Assembly: GCA_049680625.1 (NCBI GenBank)
Contig: JBAUID010000120.1
Span: forward strand, 1 to 62,383
Direction of reading: 5' to 3'
Source of the DNA: JAUIAI01 sp049680625
GTDB lineage: Bacteria > Pseudomonadota > Gammaproteobacteria > Burkholderiales > Burkholderiaceae_E
Length of the DNA stretch: 62,383 nucleotides
Shown here: positions 8,613-17,195 of the stretch, piece after piece
Layout: each line of letters begins with the position of its first letter
Position numbering within the stretch: the stretch's first letter is position 1
Notes under the pieces: generated by a model
Seen by the model: the letters and a program-made list of their open reading frames with translations, nothing else
Told to the model about the DNA's origin: nothing
The model's database searches: none
Translations under genes and position numbers: made by a program

Positions 8613-8874
8613 TGATGTCTCCTTATTGGTATCACTTGCAATGCCCGCGATGGACTTGCGACTTTCACTTCTTTGGCGAAAGCGCACTGTAGCGGAACAA
8701 CCCGAGAGTGTAACCGTTAGTTAGACTGGCCGAGTGTCGGTGGGACGACAAAGTTTTCGACCGCAAAGTTTTTCAATCCTGACTCGGTAAGCAGCAGCAC
8801 GACAGGTTTTTGCGCGACGCAACATCGATTACGGATAAAATATCAGTCTGCAACGCCAACTCGCTGGGTAGTTC
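8613..8874. promoter_or_regulatory. Divergent promoter region between the Liv operon and its Crp/Fnr-type regulator
   Basis: This 262-bp gap must drive both the leftward operon and the rightward regulator. I see no classical FNR box here. The clearest symmetric element is TTGCG-CGA-CGCAA at 8810-8822, about 55 bp before the regulator start; it could be an operator for that protein. An AT-rich GATAAAATAT follows at 8834-8843 as a weak -10 candidate without a well-spaced -35. Confidence 0.45.
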
Positions 8875-9585
8875 ATGTCTACAGCACCTGTTGTTCCCCA
8901 CGCGCAAGACGGTACAACCGTTGCCGAGATGCTGGGCAGATGGTATTGGTTCCAGAGTCTTGCTGCGACGCACCAAAAACGGTTGCTGAGCGATTGTTAT
9001 CACCGCGATTTTGCAACCGACGGCTATGTCTGCCAGGCGGGTGAGCCGGTGCGTCACTGGCTTGGCGTCATCAGGGGCCTGGTTAAGCTCAGCGTGATGA
9101 CAGAGAACGGTCGTTCCGCCGGCCTTGCCGGGGTGACCTCAGGCGGCTGGTTTGGCGAAGGGTCACTGCTCAAAGATGAACCGCGCCGCTATGATGCGAT
9201 TTGCCTCAGAGAAAGCCGGGTGATTTTCATGCCCGCAGAAACCTTTCACTGGTTGCGCGGCACCAGTTTTGAATTTGGCGACTTTTTGCTCAACCAACTC
9301 AATGAGCGTCTGAGCCAGATGATTGCCGCCATCGAGCACCAGCGCCTGTTGACCCCGGAAGGCCGGCTGGCGCGCTGCCTGGCCTGGATGTACCACCCGC
9401 TGCTTTATCCAAATCTGGGCGACACCCTTGGTTTGTCACAGACCGAGCTTGGCGATTTGACCGGTTTGTCCCGGCAACGGGTTAACCAGGCGCTACGAGC
9501 CCTTGAAGCCGCTGAGTTGGTGAAGGTGGAATACGGCAGCGTTCGAATCAACTCGTTGGATGGACTGCGCACGTTTAATGGCTAG
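8875..9585 (+). CDS. Crp/Fnr family transcriptional regulator
   Basis: Cytoplasmic regulator of 236 residues: an N-terminal cyclic-nucleotide-binding-like beta barrel (about 25-145), a dimerisation helix (NERLSQMIAAIEHQRLL) and a C-terminal winged HTH (LSQTELGDLTGLSRQRVNQALRAL). No FNR-type N-terminal cysteine cluster is visible, so it is not a [4Fe-4S] oxygen sensor. The recognition helix reads SRQRVNQ where Crp has SRETVGR, so its site preference probably differs from TTGAT/TGTGA boxes. Being divergent from the ligase-Liv operon, it most likely controls that operon in response to a small ligand. The ligand cannot be read. Confidence 0.88.
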   Translation: MSTAPVVPHAQDGTTVAEMLGRWYWFQSLAATHQKRLLSDCYHRDFATDGYVCQAGEPVRHWLGVIRGLVKLSVMTENGRSAGLAGVTSGGWFGEGSLLKDEPRRYDAICLRESRVIFMPAETFHWLRGTSFEFGDFLLNQLNERLSQMIAAIEHQRLLTPEGRLARCLAWMYHPLLYPNLGDTLGLSQTELGDLTGLSRQRVNQALRALEAAELVKVEYGSVRINSLDGLRTFNG

Positions 9586-9637
9586 CCACGAGCGGCTAAC
9601 GAATGGCGCAGGCAGTCAGACCCTATTTATTTAGAAC

Positions 9638-10489
9638 CTACGAATAGTTGTAAAAACCCTGCCCACTTTTTCGGCCGAGCTGTCCTGCGTCCACCATCTC
9701 TTTAAGCAAAGGCGCGGGGCGATACTTTGAATCGTTAAACGTGTTGTAAAGAACTTCCATAACGGCCAGTTCGACATCCAGGCCAATCAGGTCACACAAG
9801 GCCAATGGCCCAATCGGATGGTTACAACCCAGGCGCATGCCGGCATCAATTTCTTCTGCACTGGCCAGCCCTTCCTGGAGGGCAAACACGGCTTCATTGA
9901 TCATCGGGCACAAGATACGATTGACGACAAAACCGGCGCTGTTTTTGACTCCAATTGGTGTTTTACCCAATGACTCGGCAAACGCAGTGACAGCCGACAC
10001 CGTCTGCTCACTGGACCGTAGCCCACTGATAATTTCCACCAGTTTCATCACCGGCACGGGATTAAAAAAATGTAATCCGACAAATTGCTCTGGCCGGTCA
10101 GTTGCCGTCGCCAGGCGGGTAATGGAAATTGAAGATGTATTGGTTGCAACAATCGCCTCCGGGCGGGCCACTTCACAAACCGACTTCAGGATTTTTAGTT
10201 TTAAGTCTTCGTTTTCAGTCGCAGCCTCGATGATCAGATCGGCTGGCGCAAGGTCTGCCGCGCTGGTACTGGTTCTTACCCTGGCAACAATTTCCTGTTG
10301 TTGCGCTTCGGTCATTTTTTCTTTACTGACCAGGCGTCCAAGGGATTTGTTTATTACCTGAATGCCTCGATCGACAGCCTGCTGGTTGATGTCTTGCATC
10401 ACAACATTCAACCCGCTCTGAGCGCAGGCCTGGGCAATGCCGCTGCCCATCGTGCCGGCACCAATAATCCCGATAGTTTGTAGTTTCAT
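9638..10489 (-). CDS. 3-hydroxyacyl-CoA dehydrogenase (3-hydroxybutyryl-CoA dehydrogenase type)
   Basis: NAD(P)-dependent oxidation or reduction between 3-hydroxyacyl-CoA and 3-oxoacyl-CoA in the cytoplasm. At 283 residues it has the usual stand-alone Hbd/PaaH length. The nucleotide-binding GAGTMGSG lies at 10-17. The catalytic region GLHFFNPVPVMKLVEII supplies the active-site histidine, followed by KNSAGFVVNR. The C-terminal domain keeps GCNHPIGPLALCDLIGLD. It sits on its own between the Crp/Fnr gene and the patatin gene, close to the aromatic/acyl-CoA operon, and could serve phenylacetate or fatty-acid beta-oxidation. Confidence 0.92.
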   Translation of the reverse strand: MKLQTIGIIGAGTMGSGIAQACAQSGLNVVMQDINQQAVDRGIQVINKSLGRLVSKEKMTEAQQQEIVARVRTSTSAADLAPADLIIEAATENEDLKLKILKSVCEVARPEAIVATNTSSISITRLATATDRPEQFVGLHFFNPVPVMKLVEIISGLRSSEQTVSAVTAFAESLGKTPIGVKNSAGFVVNRILCPMINEAVFALQEGLASAEEIDAGMRLGCNHPIGPLALCDLIGLDVELAVMEVLYNTFNDSKYRPAPLLKEMVDAGQLGRKSGQGFYNYS

Positions 10490-10544
10490 GTCAGTTACTC
10501 TCCTGATTCAATTTAATTTGTCTGCTTGTCATCGGCAGCGATTG

Positions 10545-11852
10545 CTAACGCGTAAAACGCCGGAAAAATTCTTGTAATGAGCCTTTAAGTGCCGTCACCG
10601 TACCGGCATCTGTTCCGGTTTCATCAGCACTGAAAAGCTCTTTCAACTCAGTGGCTTTGGCATAAGCGTCACGCTTGCCAAGCTCAATCAGCTCAGCGGT
10701 AAATTCCGGCTCAAACAATAAGTAGCTGGCCAGCGCAATACCGTTCGACTCAGTTGCGCCAAACGTTTTGAGAAAACTGCGCACCCGAGGCGGCATGGAC
10801 TTCACATGGCGCAGCGCAATTTCTTCGATTGGTTCACTTGGCGTAATTGCCACGATTTGAATCGGTTTAAATGGAAATTCATCAGGCACCTGGCTGCGCA
10901 ACAATGCCAGTGCGGCGTTGATCCGTTCGATCTGATCAATCTCGGCCGGCAACGCATCGTAAAACACACTCGCCAGCGCGTGCCCGGCCACCTGGGCCAG
11001 GGTGGGTGAGCGCCCGCCACTGTCCTGGCGGGCAGCGAACATCGACGCCCGCTCTTCCGGAGAAACCGAGATCGCCAGGATCCGGCTGGCACCCGCTTCC
11101 ACCAATGGCATGAGCGGAGCGCTCTGGCGCATGGTCCCGTCCCCAAACCATTCGACTTTTCCGTTAAGGGTCAGTGACACCGGACTGAAGACAAAAGGGA
11201 TAGCGCTTGATGCGGCAAGATGGCGAATAGTGATTGGCTGACTCACTGCCATTCTGTCGGCAGATTGCCAGTCAGCCAGACCGGAGCGGGTTTGATAAAA
11301 AGTCACGTGCCGACCCGTTGTATAGCTCGAGGCGCCAATACCCAGGACTTCGAAAAAGCCATCGGATAAGTTTCTGGCGATAGCATCGGTATCGATCAGG
11401 CCGCGCAGGGTTGCGATAAGCGGGGTATTGTCAAGAATGGCGTCCGGCTGACGCGAGACAAACCGGGACAGCGCCAGCCATGATATCCAGCGGGCGCCTC
11501 GCATGTACCAGTCGAGCATTTCTGTCGAGAAGACTTTGTCTGCGCTCATGTTCTTCCAGACCTCACACAAATCACCAGCCGCGTGCGGCCAGTGCTCTGC
11601 CCGTGAGGCGAGATAAGCGGCGTTAATTGAACCCGCCGAAGAACCCGACAAATACCGGTAAGGGAAACCTGCAGGCCCGGTTAATTCAGCTACCCCTTGC
11701 AAAACCCCGGCCTGGTAAGCGGTACGAGCTCCACCACCGGTCAGCAACAGACCAACCCGCCCATGCAAACTTGCGTCGCTGGATGTCGGGCCGGTGGGCC
11801 CGGTGGCATTGGTGGCGTTAGTCGCGTTGGCGATAGTTTTGTCGGTTGACAT
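10545..11852 (-). CDS. Patatin-like phospholipase
   Basis: Predicted serine lipid acyl hydrolase, 435 residues if started at the ATG at 11852. An in-frame ATG at 11876 is an alternative; neither has a good SD. The patatin dyad is present: oxyanion loop LTGGGARTAYQAGVL, nucleophile elbow GSSAGS with Ser72, and the aspartate in FGDGTMRQSAPL. No signal peptide or membrane segment is seen, so it is probably cytosolic or membrane-associated. The N-terminus contains a small repetitive stretch (NATNATNATGPTGP) that looks disordered. The C-terminal domain beyond residue 290 is not recognised. It is divergent from the reductive-dehalogenase-like gene. Confidence 0.85.
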   Translation of the reverse strand: MSTDKTIANATNATNATGPTGPTSSDASLHGRVGLLLTGGGARTAYQAGVLQGVAELTGPAGFPYRYLSGSSAGSINAAYLASRAEHWPHAAGDLCEVWKNMSADKVFSTEMLDWYMRGARWISWLALSRFVSRQPDAILDNTPLIATLRGLIDTDAIARNLSDGFFEVLGIGASSYTTGRHVTFYQTRSGLADWQSADRMAVSQPITIRHLAASSAIPFVFSPVSLTLNGKVEWFGDGTMRQSAPLMPLVEAGASRILAISVSPEERASMFAARQDSGGRSPTLAQVAGHALASVFYDALPAEIDQIERINAALALLRSQVPDEFPFKPIQIVAITPSEPIEEIALRHVKSMPPRVRSFLKTFGATESNGIALASYLLFEPEFTAELIELGKRDAYAKATELKELFSADETGTDAGTVTALKGSLQEFFRRFTR

Positions 11853-11964
11853 GATTTTGAGGGTACTAAAAAGCATCGAGAGCGGCGTGTACTTCGCAGG
11901 TGCGCGCCAGCCCACCCGTTCAGAGAACCGGTATTGTGCGTCAAAGCCACTGCCCCAGGACGAT

Positions 11965-12000
11965 CGGACGGGTAATTACGTCAGTTTCGTCGCCCGTCCG
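11965..12000. repeat. 8-bp perfect inverted repeat upstream of the reductive-dehalogenase-like gene
   Basis: CGGACGGG (11965-11972) and CCCGTCCG (11993-12000) are exact inverted copies separated by 20 bp, ending 29 bp before the start codon at 12030. It could be a leader hairpin or the two half-sites of an operator in this divergent intergenic region. Confidence 0.6.
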
Positions 12001-12029
12001 TCGACGGTTTCCCATGGCATCATTGGACA

Positions 12030-13211
12030 ATGACACAGGTTCCCGATCCGGCCGGTTTTGAAGTCACCGGTGATTTCACACCGTTTAATCAGAAAGACGA
12101 TGTTTTTCGCCGGTCTTTCCACGACCCTTCGATTCGGTCGGAGGCGGCGATGCGCTTTTACCGAACCTATCGCGAGCCGTTAAAAAACTGGCGTAAAGCA
12201 GACGGGTTTACGCAAAAAGACTATGCGCTACGCAATGCGATGTGGCACATCAGCGACTTGTTCACCGAGTACAAAGAAGATCAGGACCGACGCGAAGGTT
12301 TTTCTGACGCGTTCACGCTGAACCGCGATGTCGCAGCAGAGCAAACCACGTTTGACAGCCCGTCCCAGGCAAGTGCCGAAATCAAACGGGTCGCCCGCCT
12401 GGTTGGTGCTGCCGATTGCGGGGTCACCGCCGTAGACAAGCGCTGGATGTATTCCGAGAAGTTCAGTGACATGAGTGGCACCAGCCGCCCCAACGATATT
12501 CCGACTGACTTGCCCAATGTCATTGTCACCGTTCAGCCGATGAATCGCCGCCTGCTCGCCACCGTGCCGTCGGCATTATCTGGCTCAGCCACCGGGCTCG
12601 GCTACTCTCATGACGCCCTGGTGGTGCTGGCGCTGGCACAATACATTCGAAACCTTGGCTACCAGGCGATTGCCAGTATGAATGACAGTTCCCTGGTGAT
12701 TCCCATGGCGATCCAGGCCGGTTTAGGTGAATACGGCCGCCACGGCTTGCTTATTACACCCACGCACGGACCGGCAGTACGCCTTGGCAAAGTGTTTACC
12801 GACCTGCCGCTTCAGCACGACAAACCGATCCAGACCGGGGTACGCGAGTTTTGCGACGAATGCCGGTTGTGTGCCCAGGGGTGCCCGGTGAAAGCGGTTC
12901 CCGACGGCAAACCGAACGAGATCGTTCTCAACCGGTCGACAATTCGTGGCGTACGCAAGTGGTCGGTCGATGGTGAGAAGTGTTTTAACTACTGGGCCCG
13001 ACAAAATACAGACTGCGCAATTTGCATTCGTGTATGCCCGTATAACCGCGACTACACCAAGATCTCGGCCCGGTTGTGGCGCCACATTGCCAACGCAGTT
13101 GCCCGCCGGTCTAAACCTTTGATTCGATTGTTGCTGGCTATTGATAATCGCCTGGGCCACGGGGAGCGACTCAAGCCGCTGCAATGGTGGCGTGAACGAC
13201 TAAAAAACTGA
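12030..13211 (+). CDS. Cytosolic reductive dehalogenase-like iron-sulfur protein
   Basis: A 393-residue protein with the C-terminal part of corrinoid-dependent reductive dehalogenases. Two ferredoxin-type cluster motifs are seen: CDECRLCAQGCP (Cys275, 278, 281, 285) and C318 followed by CAICIRVCP (Cys329, 332, 336). Before them is the stretch AGLGEYGRHGLLITP and then GPAVRLGKVFTDLPL, typical of the B12-binding core of RdhA and the distantly related QueG. It lacks a Tat signal and no membrane-anchor gene lies nearby, so it is not a respiratory RdhA. QueG proteins are shorter and carry HEAT-like C-terminal repeats, absent here. Natural substrate unknown. The ATG start has only a weak SD. Confidence 0.75.
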   Translation: MTQVPDPAGFEVTGDFTPFNQKDDVFRRSFHDPSIRSEAAMRFYRTYREPLKNWRKADGFTQKDYALRNAMWHISDLFTEYKEDQDRREGFSDAFTLNRDVAAEQTTFDSPSQASAEIKRVARLVGAADCGVTAVDKRWMYSEKFSDMSGTSRPNDIPTDLPNVIVTVQPMNRRLLATVPSALSGSATGLGYSHDALVVLALAQYIRNLGYQAIASMNDSSLVIPMAIQAGLGEYGRHGLLITPTHGPAVRLGKVFTDLPLQHDKPIQTGVREFCDECRLCAQGCPVKAVPDGKPNEIVLNRSTIRGVRKWSVDGEKCFNYWARQNTDCAICIRVCPYNRDYTKISARLWRHIANAVARRSKPLIRLLLAIDNRLGHGERLKPLQWWRERLKN

Positions 13212-13215
13212 TCCA

Positions 13216-14220
13216 TTAAACAATCAGCGGCTCCTCGGCCATGGCACCAATTTGTTCGCGCAGCTCCAGGATACGGTCTTGCCAGTATCGGTGACTCTCA
13301 AACCACGGGAATGCCGCCTTAAAGGCCGGATCCTGCCAGCGTCGGGCAATCCACGCGCTGTAGTGAATCAGCCGTAAGGTGCGAAGGGCTTCAAGTAAAC
13401 CCAGTTCGCGACGATCGAACTCAGCGAAGTCTTCATAGCCGGCGAGCACATCACAAAATTGCCGGCTCATACTGGCCCGGTCACCGGATAGCAGCATCCA
13501 TAAGTCCTGCATTGCCGGTGCGTGACGGGCATCGTCAAGATCGACAAAATGTGGGCCATCGTCTGTCCACAACACGTTACCCATATGGCAGTCGCCGTGA
13601 ACCCGGATGCTGGCGACATCACCGACCCGATCAAAAGCCTGGCTTGCCGCGTCAATACACTGGTCGGCCGCCGCACGCCAGGCCGCCACCAGTTCTGCCG
13701 GAATGGTGTTCGACTCAAGCAAATACTCACGCGGCTCAATTGCGTAGCTGGCCACATCGATCGTCGGTCGGGTGGTGAAGCGGCGCACCCGGCCGACCGC
13801 ATGAATACGCCCTAAAAACCTGCCCAGCCATTCGAGCACCTGGGGATCATCGAGTTCCGGGGCCCGTCCGCCGGCCCGCGGGTACACAGCAAGGCGATAG
13901 CCATGGCTGGTGTGCAAAGTCTTGCCGTTGATCACCATTGGTGCCACTACCGGGATCTCAGCGGCAAGCAGCTCAGCGGCAAATTCGTGTTCTTCGTCTA
14001 TTTGCGCATCAGTCCATCGGGCGGGGCGATAAAACTTAACAACAACATCCGGCCCTTGCTCAGCATAAACCAGATAGACCCGGTTCTCGTAACTGTTCAG
14101 CGCCAACAGTCGACCGTCACCACGAATGCCAACATCGTCAAGGGCATCGAGAATGAGGTCTGGGGTCAGGTCAGCAAACACACCAATCGGTGTTTTGTCG
14201 TCGGTGTCACCGGTTAACAA
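13216..14220 (-). CDS. srkA: Stress response kinase A (SrkA/YihE-type Ser/Thr protein kinase)
   Basis: Aminoglycoside-phosphotransferase-fold protein kinase known in E. coli to counter envelope-stress-induced death. About 334 residues. The conserved opening NSYENRVYLVY, the VVKFYRPARWT lysine motif, the catalytic loop HGDCHMGNVLW and the metal-binding FVDLDDARH are all present, as is the WMLLSGDR segment. The frame stays open upstream to 14412 but that part overlaps the enoyl-CoA hydratase. A TTG at 14220, overlapping the hydratase stop by 14 bp, gives the family-normal N-terminus, so I use it; the exact start is uncertain. A Cpx-like system at the right end of the window would be a natural regulatory partner. 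Confidence 0.88.
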   Translation of the reverse strand: MLTGDTDDKTPIGVFADLTPDLILDALDDVGIRGDGRLLALNSYENRVYLVYAEQGPDVVVKFYRPARWTDAQIDEEHEFAAELLAAEIPVVAPMVINGKTLHTSHGYRLAVYPRAGGRAPELDDPQVLEWLGRFLGRIHAVGRVRRFTTRPTIDVASYAIEPREYLLESNTIPAELVAAWRAAADQCIDAASQAFDRVGDVASIRVHGDCHMGNVLWTDDGPHFVDLDDARHAPAMQDLWMLLSGDRASMSRQFCDVLAGYEDFAEFDRRELGLLEALRTLRLIHYSAWIARRWQDPAFKAAFPWFESHRYWQDRILELREQIGAMAEEPLIV

Positions 14221-15001
14221 AACGCGGCGCTCTTTTTTCGAGAAAGGCAGCCACACCTTCTTTGGCGTCTTCAGTTTGAAACACGGCACGCACTTGTTCG
14301 TCTTCAACGGCCAGACCGGCTTCGGTGACGGCAGAACCCGCCGCATCAACGCAGGTCCTGATTGCCCGCAACGCGGGCTGGCTGAACTGCGCCAGTTTCT
14401 CGGCCCACTCATTGGCTTGCTCGGCTAAATCGCGATCGGGGTCGGCCAGTCGCGTAATCAATCCCATTTGTGCACCGGCTTGAGCGGTTATCGGCTCACC
14501 GGTCATTATCATGTCCAGGGCACGGTCGCGTCCGATCAGGGCTGGCAGGAACTGGGTGCCGGCATAAGCCGGCAACAGGCCCAGTTTGATTTCAGGCAAT
14601 GACAGCTTTACCGCTGGCGGGGCCAACCGGAAAGTACACGCCATGGCCAGTTCAAGGCCGCCACCGTAAGCCAGGCCATTGATCGCGGCGATGCTCACCA
14701 CCGGTGAGGTTGATATCCGGTGAAACAGGTCGCGGGCCATTTTATTTTTGTCCAGCCGCTGCGCCGCTGGCATTGCCTGGATCTCGGACAAGTCGGTGCC
14801 GGCACAAAAAGCGCGGTCACCCGCCCCGATAATTACCACCACCGCCGAACCGTTGGACTCCATGGTGTCAAATGCGCTGACCAGTCCGTTGAGTACTGGC
14901 TTGGTCAGGGCGTTGAGCTTCGCCGGGCGGTTAATTCGGAACAAGTAGCGGCTATCACTCACTTGTTCGAACTGAAATTCAGTTGTTTGCGCTGCAGACA
15001 T
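14207..15001 (-). CDS. Enoyl-CoA hydratase/isomerase family protein
   Basis: Crotonase-fold enzyme of 264 residues, likely hydrating a 2-enoyl-CoA in beta-oxidation or aromatic degradation. The CoA-binding FCAGTDLSEI segment and the oxyanion-hole loop INGLAYGGGLELAMAC are present. Both glutamates used by true hydratases appear (Glu117 in GGGLELA and Glu137 in LSLPEIKLG), favouring hydratase over a specialised isomerase. The stop overlaps the presumed srkA start. No closely linked thiolase is seen in the window. Confidence 0.9.
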   Translation of the reverse strand: MSAAQTTEFQFEQVSDSRYLFRINRPAKLNALTKPVLNGLVSAFDTMESNGSAVVVIIGAGDRAFCAGTDLSEIQAMPAAQRLDKNKMARDLFHRISTSPVVSIAAINGLAYGGGLELAMACTFRLAPPAVKLSLPEIKLGLLPAYAGTQFLPALIGRDRALDMIMTGEPITAQAGAQMGLITRLADPDRDLAEQANEWAEKLAQFSQPALRAIRTCVDAAGSAVTEAGLAVEDEQVRAVFQTEDAKEGVAAFLEKRAPRFVNR

Positions 15002-15017
15002 GGGGGGTCTCCGGGAA

Positions 15018-17195
15018 CTATTGAATCGATGCTCTTATAGTAAAGCCGATTCGGACCCCATCGACGGTATTAGTCGCAAACGGCGTGCCGCCATGAAACT
15101 CAGCAATGAGCCGCACGAGATATAAACCGAGACCAAGGTGGCTTTGCTCCCGGGCAGTATCGGTACGAACCGAGACCATGGATTCGAACAAGCTATCACT
15201 CATGACATCGGGTAAAGACGGGCCGCGATTACGAACCGAAATACTGAAACCCCCCGGTGCGGTTTCAAGCTCCAGGCCAATTGGCGCGGTTGCTTCGGCG
15301 AAATCCACCGCATTGGATGCGAGTTTGTCCACGGCTTGTGCAATCGCCTCCGGCACAACCATCGCCTGCGCACTGGTCACCGATTTTTCGACAATAAAAC
15401 GCGGCATTACCCGGCTGGCATCAGTGTCATTTTTACCTGGCGCGTGGCGAGCATGATAGGCCTGGTTGTAGGCTTGTGCCAGGCCATCGAGCAGATCGGC
15501 AAGATTGGTTCGCTCCAGTTGCGAGCTGCTAAGCATCGATTCGACGCTGCTTGCTTCACTCATACTTGAAACCATGCGCTCCAGACGCATTGCGCCACCC
15601 AGTGCGCGCTCAACATAAGCCCGGTGCGCCGCCGTGCCGGGCGAAGCTGAATTGGCATCAGCGGCAACATCAGCAGACCCTGTCGGGTCTGCCGGCGGGT
15701 CATCTCTGAGGTTCTCAAGTGATGACCGGACAATCATGATCGGAGTACGCAGTTCATGTACCAGTCGTGACCGCAGATTGGCCAGGTAATGCTGATGCTC
15801 ACCGAGACGGGCCAAAACGGTATCGTAGCTGCCAGCCAGTTCGCTGATTTCATCGTGCAACTTAAATGCCGGCATACGGCCAACAACCCGGCCGCGGGCG
15901 TCAATAGCGGCATTGGCTGCTTGTTTGAGGCGGCGAATTCGCGCTACCGTGAGTGTGGCCAGCGACAACAAGGCCAGCACAGTGGCAGCAATTGCAGCGG
16001 CAGCGAGCAAGGCAAGCCACTCCAGTGCTGTCTGTGCAGTGGCCAGGTCGTTGCTGCTTCCCTGCTCAAGCAACAACGCACCGGCAACCCGGTCTTGCAG
16101 CCAGATGGGATGGGCACTGGTTGTTACCCAAAACGGCTCATCACCGACATCGTTCATGCGACGACTGTCGTCAGCCGAAAAACCGGTTAACGCCTGGGAC
16201 AATGGCGGCTGCGCCGCAGCATCCGTTTCATCCGCACTGCTGGCCCCGATGCTCACGGCAAGGCTCAGAAAGCGACGTGCCAACTGCGCCAGCCAACCCT
16301 CGGGTTTTTTGCGCGGCCCACTAAAGTCGCCACGCATGGCCAACAGGTTGCCGCCGGCATCGTAGACAGCTACCCGCAAACCACTGCGATCGATACCGGC
16401 GATAGCCGCCTCCCATATTTGGGCCCGGTGTTTCGCCTGCACTGCTTTGAGCGAATCGGCTTCGTCGCCGCCTCCTACAATGATCAGTAAGCCCGAGTCC
16501 GCCGTTGCTTCAATAACGCGGCGCGCCTGGTAGTCGACATCTTCAACTTGCAGCCGGATAAAGCGGGTGTTGATCGGTAAGGCCGCTTCAACCAACCAAC
16601 CGGTTTTCGTTTCAACTGGCTCGGCCGCCACGGGTAGCAAAGCATCGAAGCGCTCTCCCGCCCACACTTGAACCGAGTCACCCGCCAATGCTTGTGATGG
16701 AGTTTTTTTGGTGTCATTGCTGACGGTGGTTTCAGCAGCCGCCACCTCAGCGTTTTGCCGGCGCACATATCGCTCGTCAGCGGCCTCGAGCAATAAGAAA
16801 GTATCAGAACCGGCGACAGGGCTCGTCTGGGCAACAACTAAACCTAGGGTCAAGGTGTTTTGGGGCGCTGCGCCCAGCGGTGAAGCCACGATTGGAAAAC
16901 GTTCGAGACCGGCCCATTCACTCAGGCGCCCGTCAACAACAACGCGCGCAAGGCGGTTTGCCACAATTGCCCTTGCCCCACCCGGCAATGCCGTTTCGCT
17001 GCGCTGGGCAAACAAGTCGCCACGTTCATGCAGGGCCGCCGCATAACTTCGGGCCGCACCGGCAAGGCTTTCCCGGCGCTGATCACGGGTCAGGTCGACC
17101 ATTTCGCCAACAAATCGCATACCCAGCCAGGGCAGGAGTAACACGGGAATTAAGGCAAGCAATAAAGCGGGGCGTAAGCCCAGGCGCAATTTCAA
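15018..17195 (-). CDS. Sensor histidine kinase of the proteobacterial dedicated sortase system
   Basis: Large membrane kinase of 725 residues, paired with the response regulator it overlaps. A transmembrane segment lies at about 8-27 and a second at about 392-418, enclosing a periplasmic sensor of roughly 360 residues unlike a plain PAS or Cache domain. A HAMP-like linker follows, then the HisKA H-box LVHELRTPIMIV with His480, and an HATPase with N-box Asn628 and G2 box HLGLGLYLV. The G1 box reads VRNRGPSLPD, missing the canonical aspartate. A 30-residue Ala/Pro/Asp-rich insert (about 499-527) interrupts the dimerisation hairpin. Start is TTG at 17195, inside the regulator's stop (TTGA overlap). 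Confidence 0.88.
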   Translation of the reverse strand: MKLRLGLRPALLLALIPVLLLPWLGMRFVGEMVDLTRDQRRESLAGAARSYAAALHERGDLFAQRSETALPGGARAIVANRLARVVVDGRLSEWAGLERFPIVASPLGAAPQNTLTLGLVVAQTSPVAGSDTFLLLEAADERYVRRQNAEVAAAETTVSNDTKKTPSQALAGDSVQVWAGERFDALLPVAAEPVETKTGWLVEAALPINTRFIRLQVEDVDYQARRVIEATADSGLLIIVGGGDEADSLKAVQAKHRAQIWEAAIAGIDRSGLRVAVYDAGGNLLAMRGDFSGPRKKPEGWLAQLARRFLSLAVSIGASSADETDAAAQPPLSQALTGFSADDSRRMNDVGDEPFWVTTSAHPIWLQDRVAGALLLEQGSSNDLATAQTALEWLALLAAAAIAATVLALLSLATLTVARIRRLKQAANAAIDARGRVVGRMPAFKLHDEISELAGSYDTVLARLGEHQHYLANLRSRLVHELRTPIMIVRSSLENLRDDPPADPTGSADVAADANSASPGTAAHRAYVERALGGAMRLERMVSSMSEASSVESMLSSSQLERTNLADLLDGLAQAYNQAYHARHAPGKNDTDASRVMPRFIVEKSVTSAQAMVVPEAIAQAVDKLASNAVDFAEATAPIGLELETAPGGFSISVRNRGPSLPDVMSDSLFESMVSVRTDTAREQSHLGLGLYLVRLIAEFHGGTPFATNTVDGVRIGFTIRASIQ

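Noticed and set aside
11784..11822. Short repeat GGTGGC/GTTGGC near the patatin N-terminus
   Set aside because: It is simply the coding of the NATNATNAT stretch and not an independent DNA repeat.
12723..13184. Long open frame antisense to the reductive-dehalogenase-like gene
   Set aside because: No SD, no family resemblance, and the sense strand has eight cluster cysteines in correct spacing; it is a shadow frame.
12030..13211. Epoxyqueuosine reductase QueG
   Set aside because: Two cluster motifs and the B12 core are shared, but the long N-terminal domain and the missing C-terminal repeats fit RdhA-like proteins better.
14221..14412. Upstream part of the srkA open frame
   Set aside because: It lies wholly inside the enoyl-CoA hydratase gene and encodes sequence absent from SrkA proteins.
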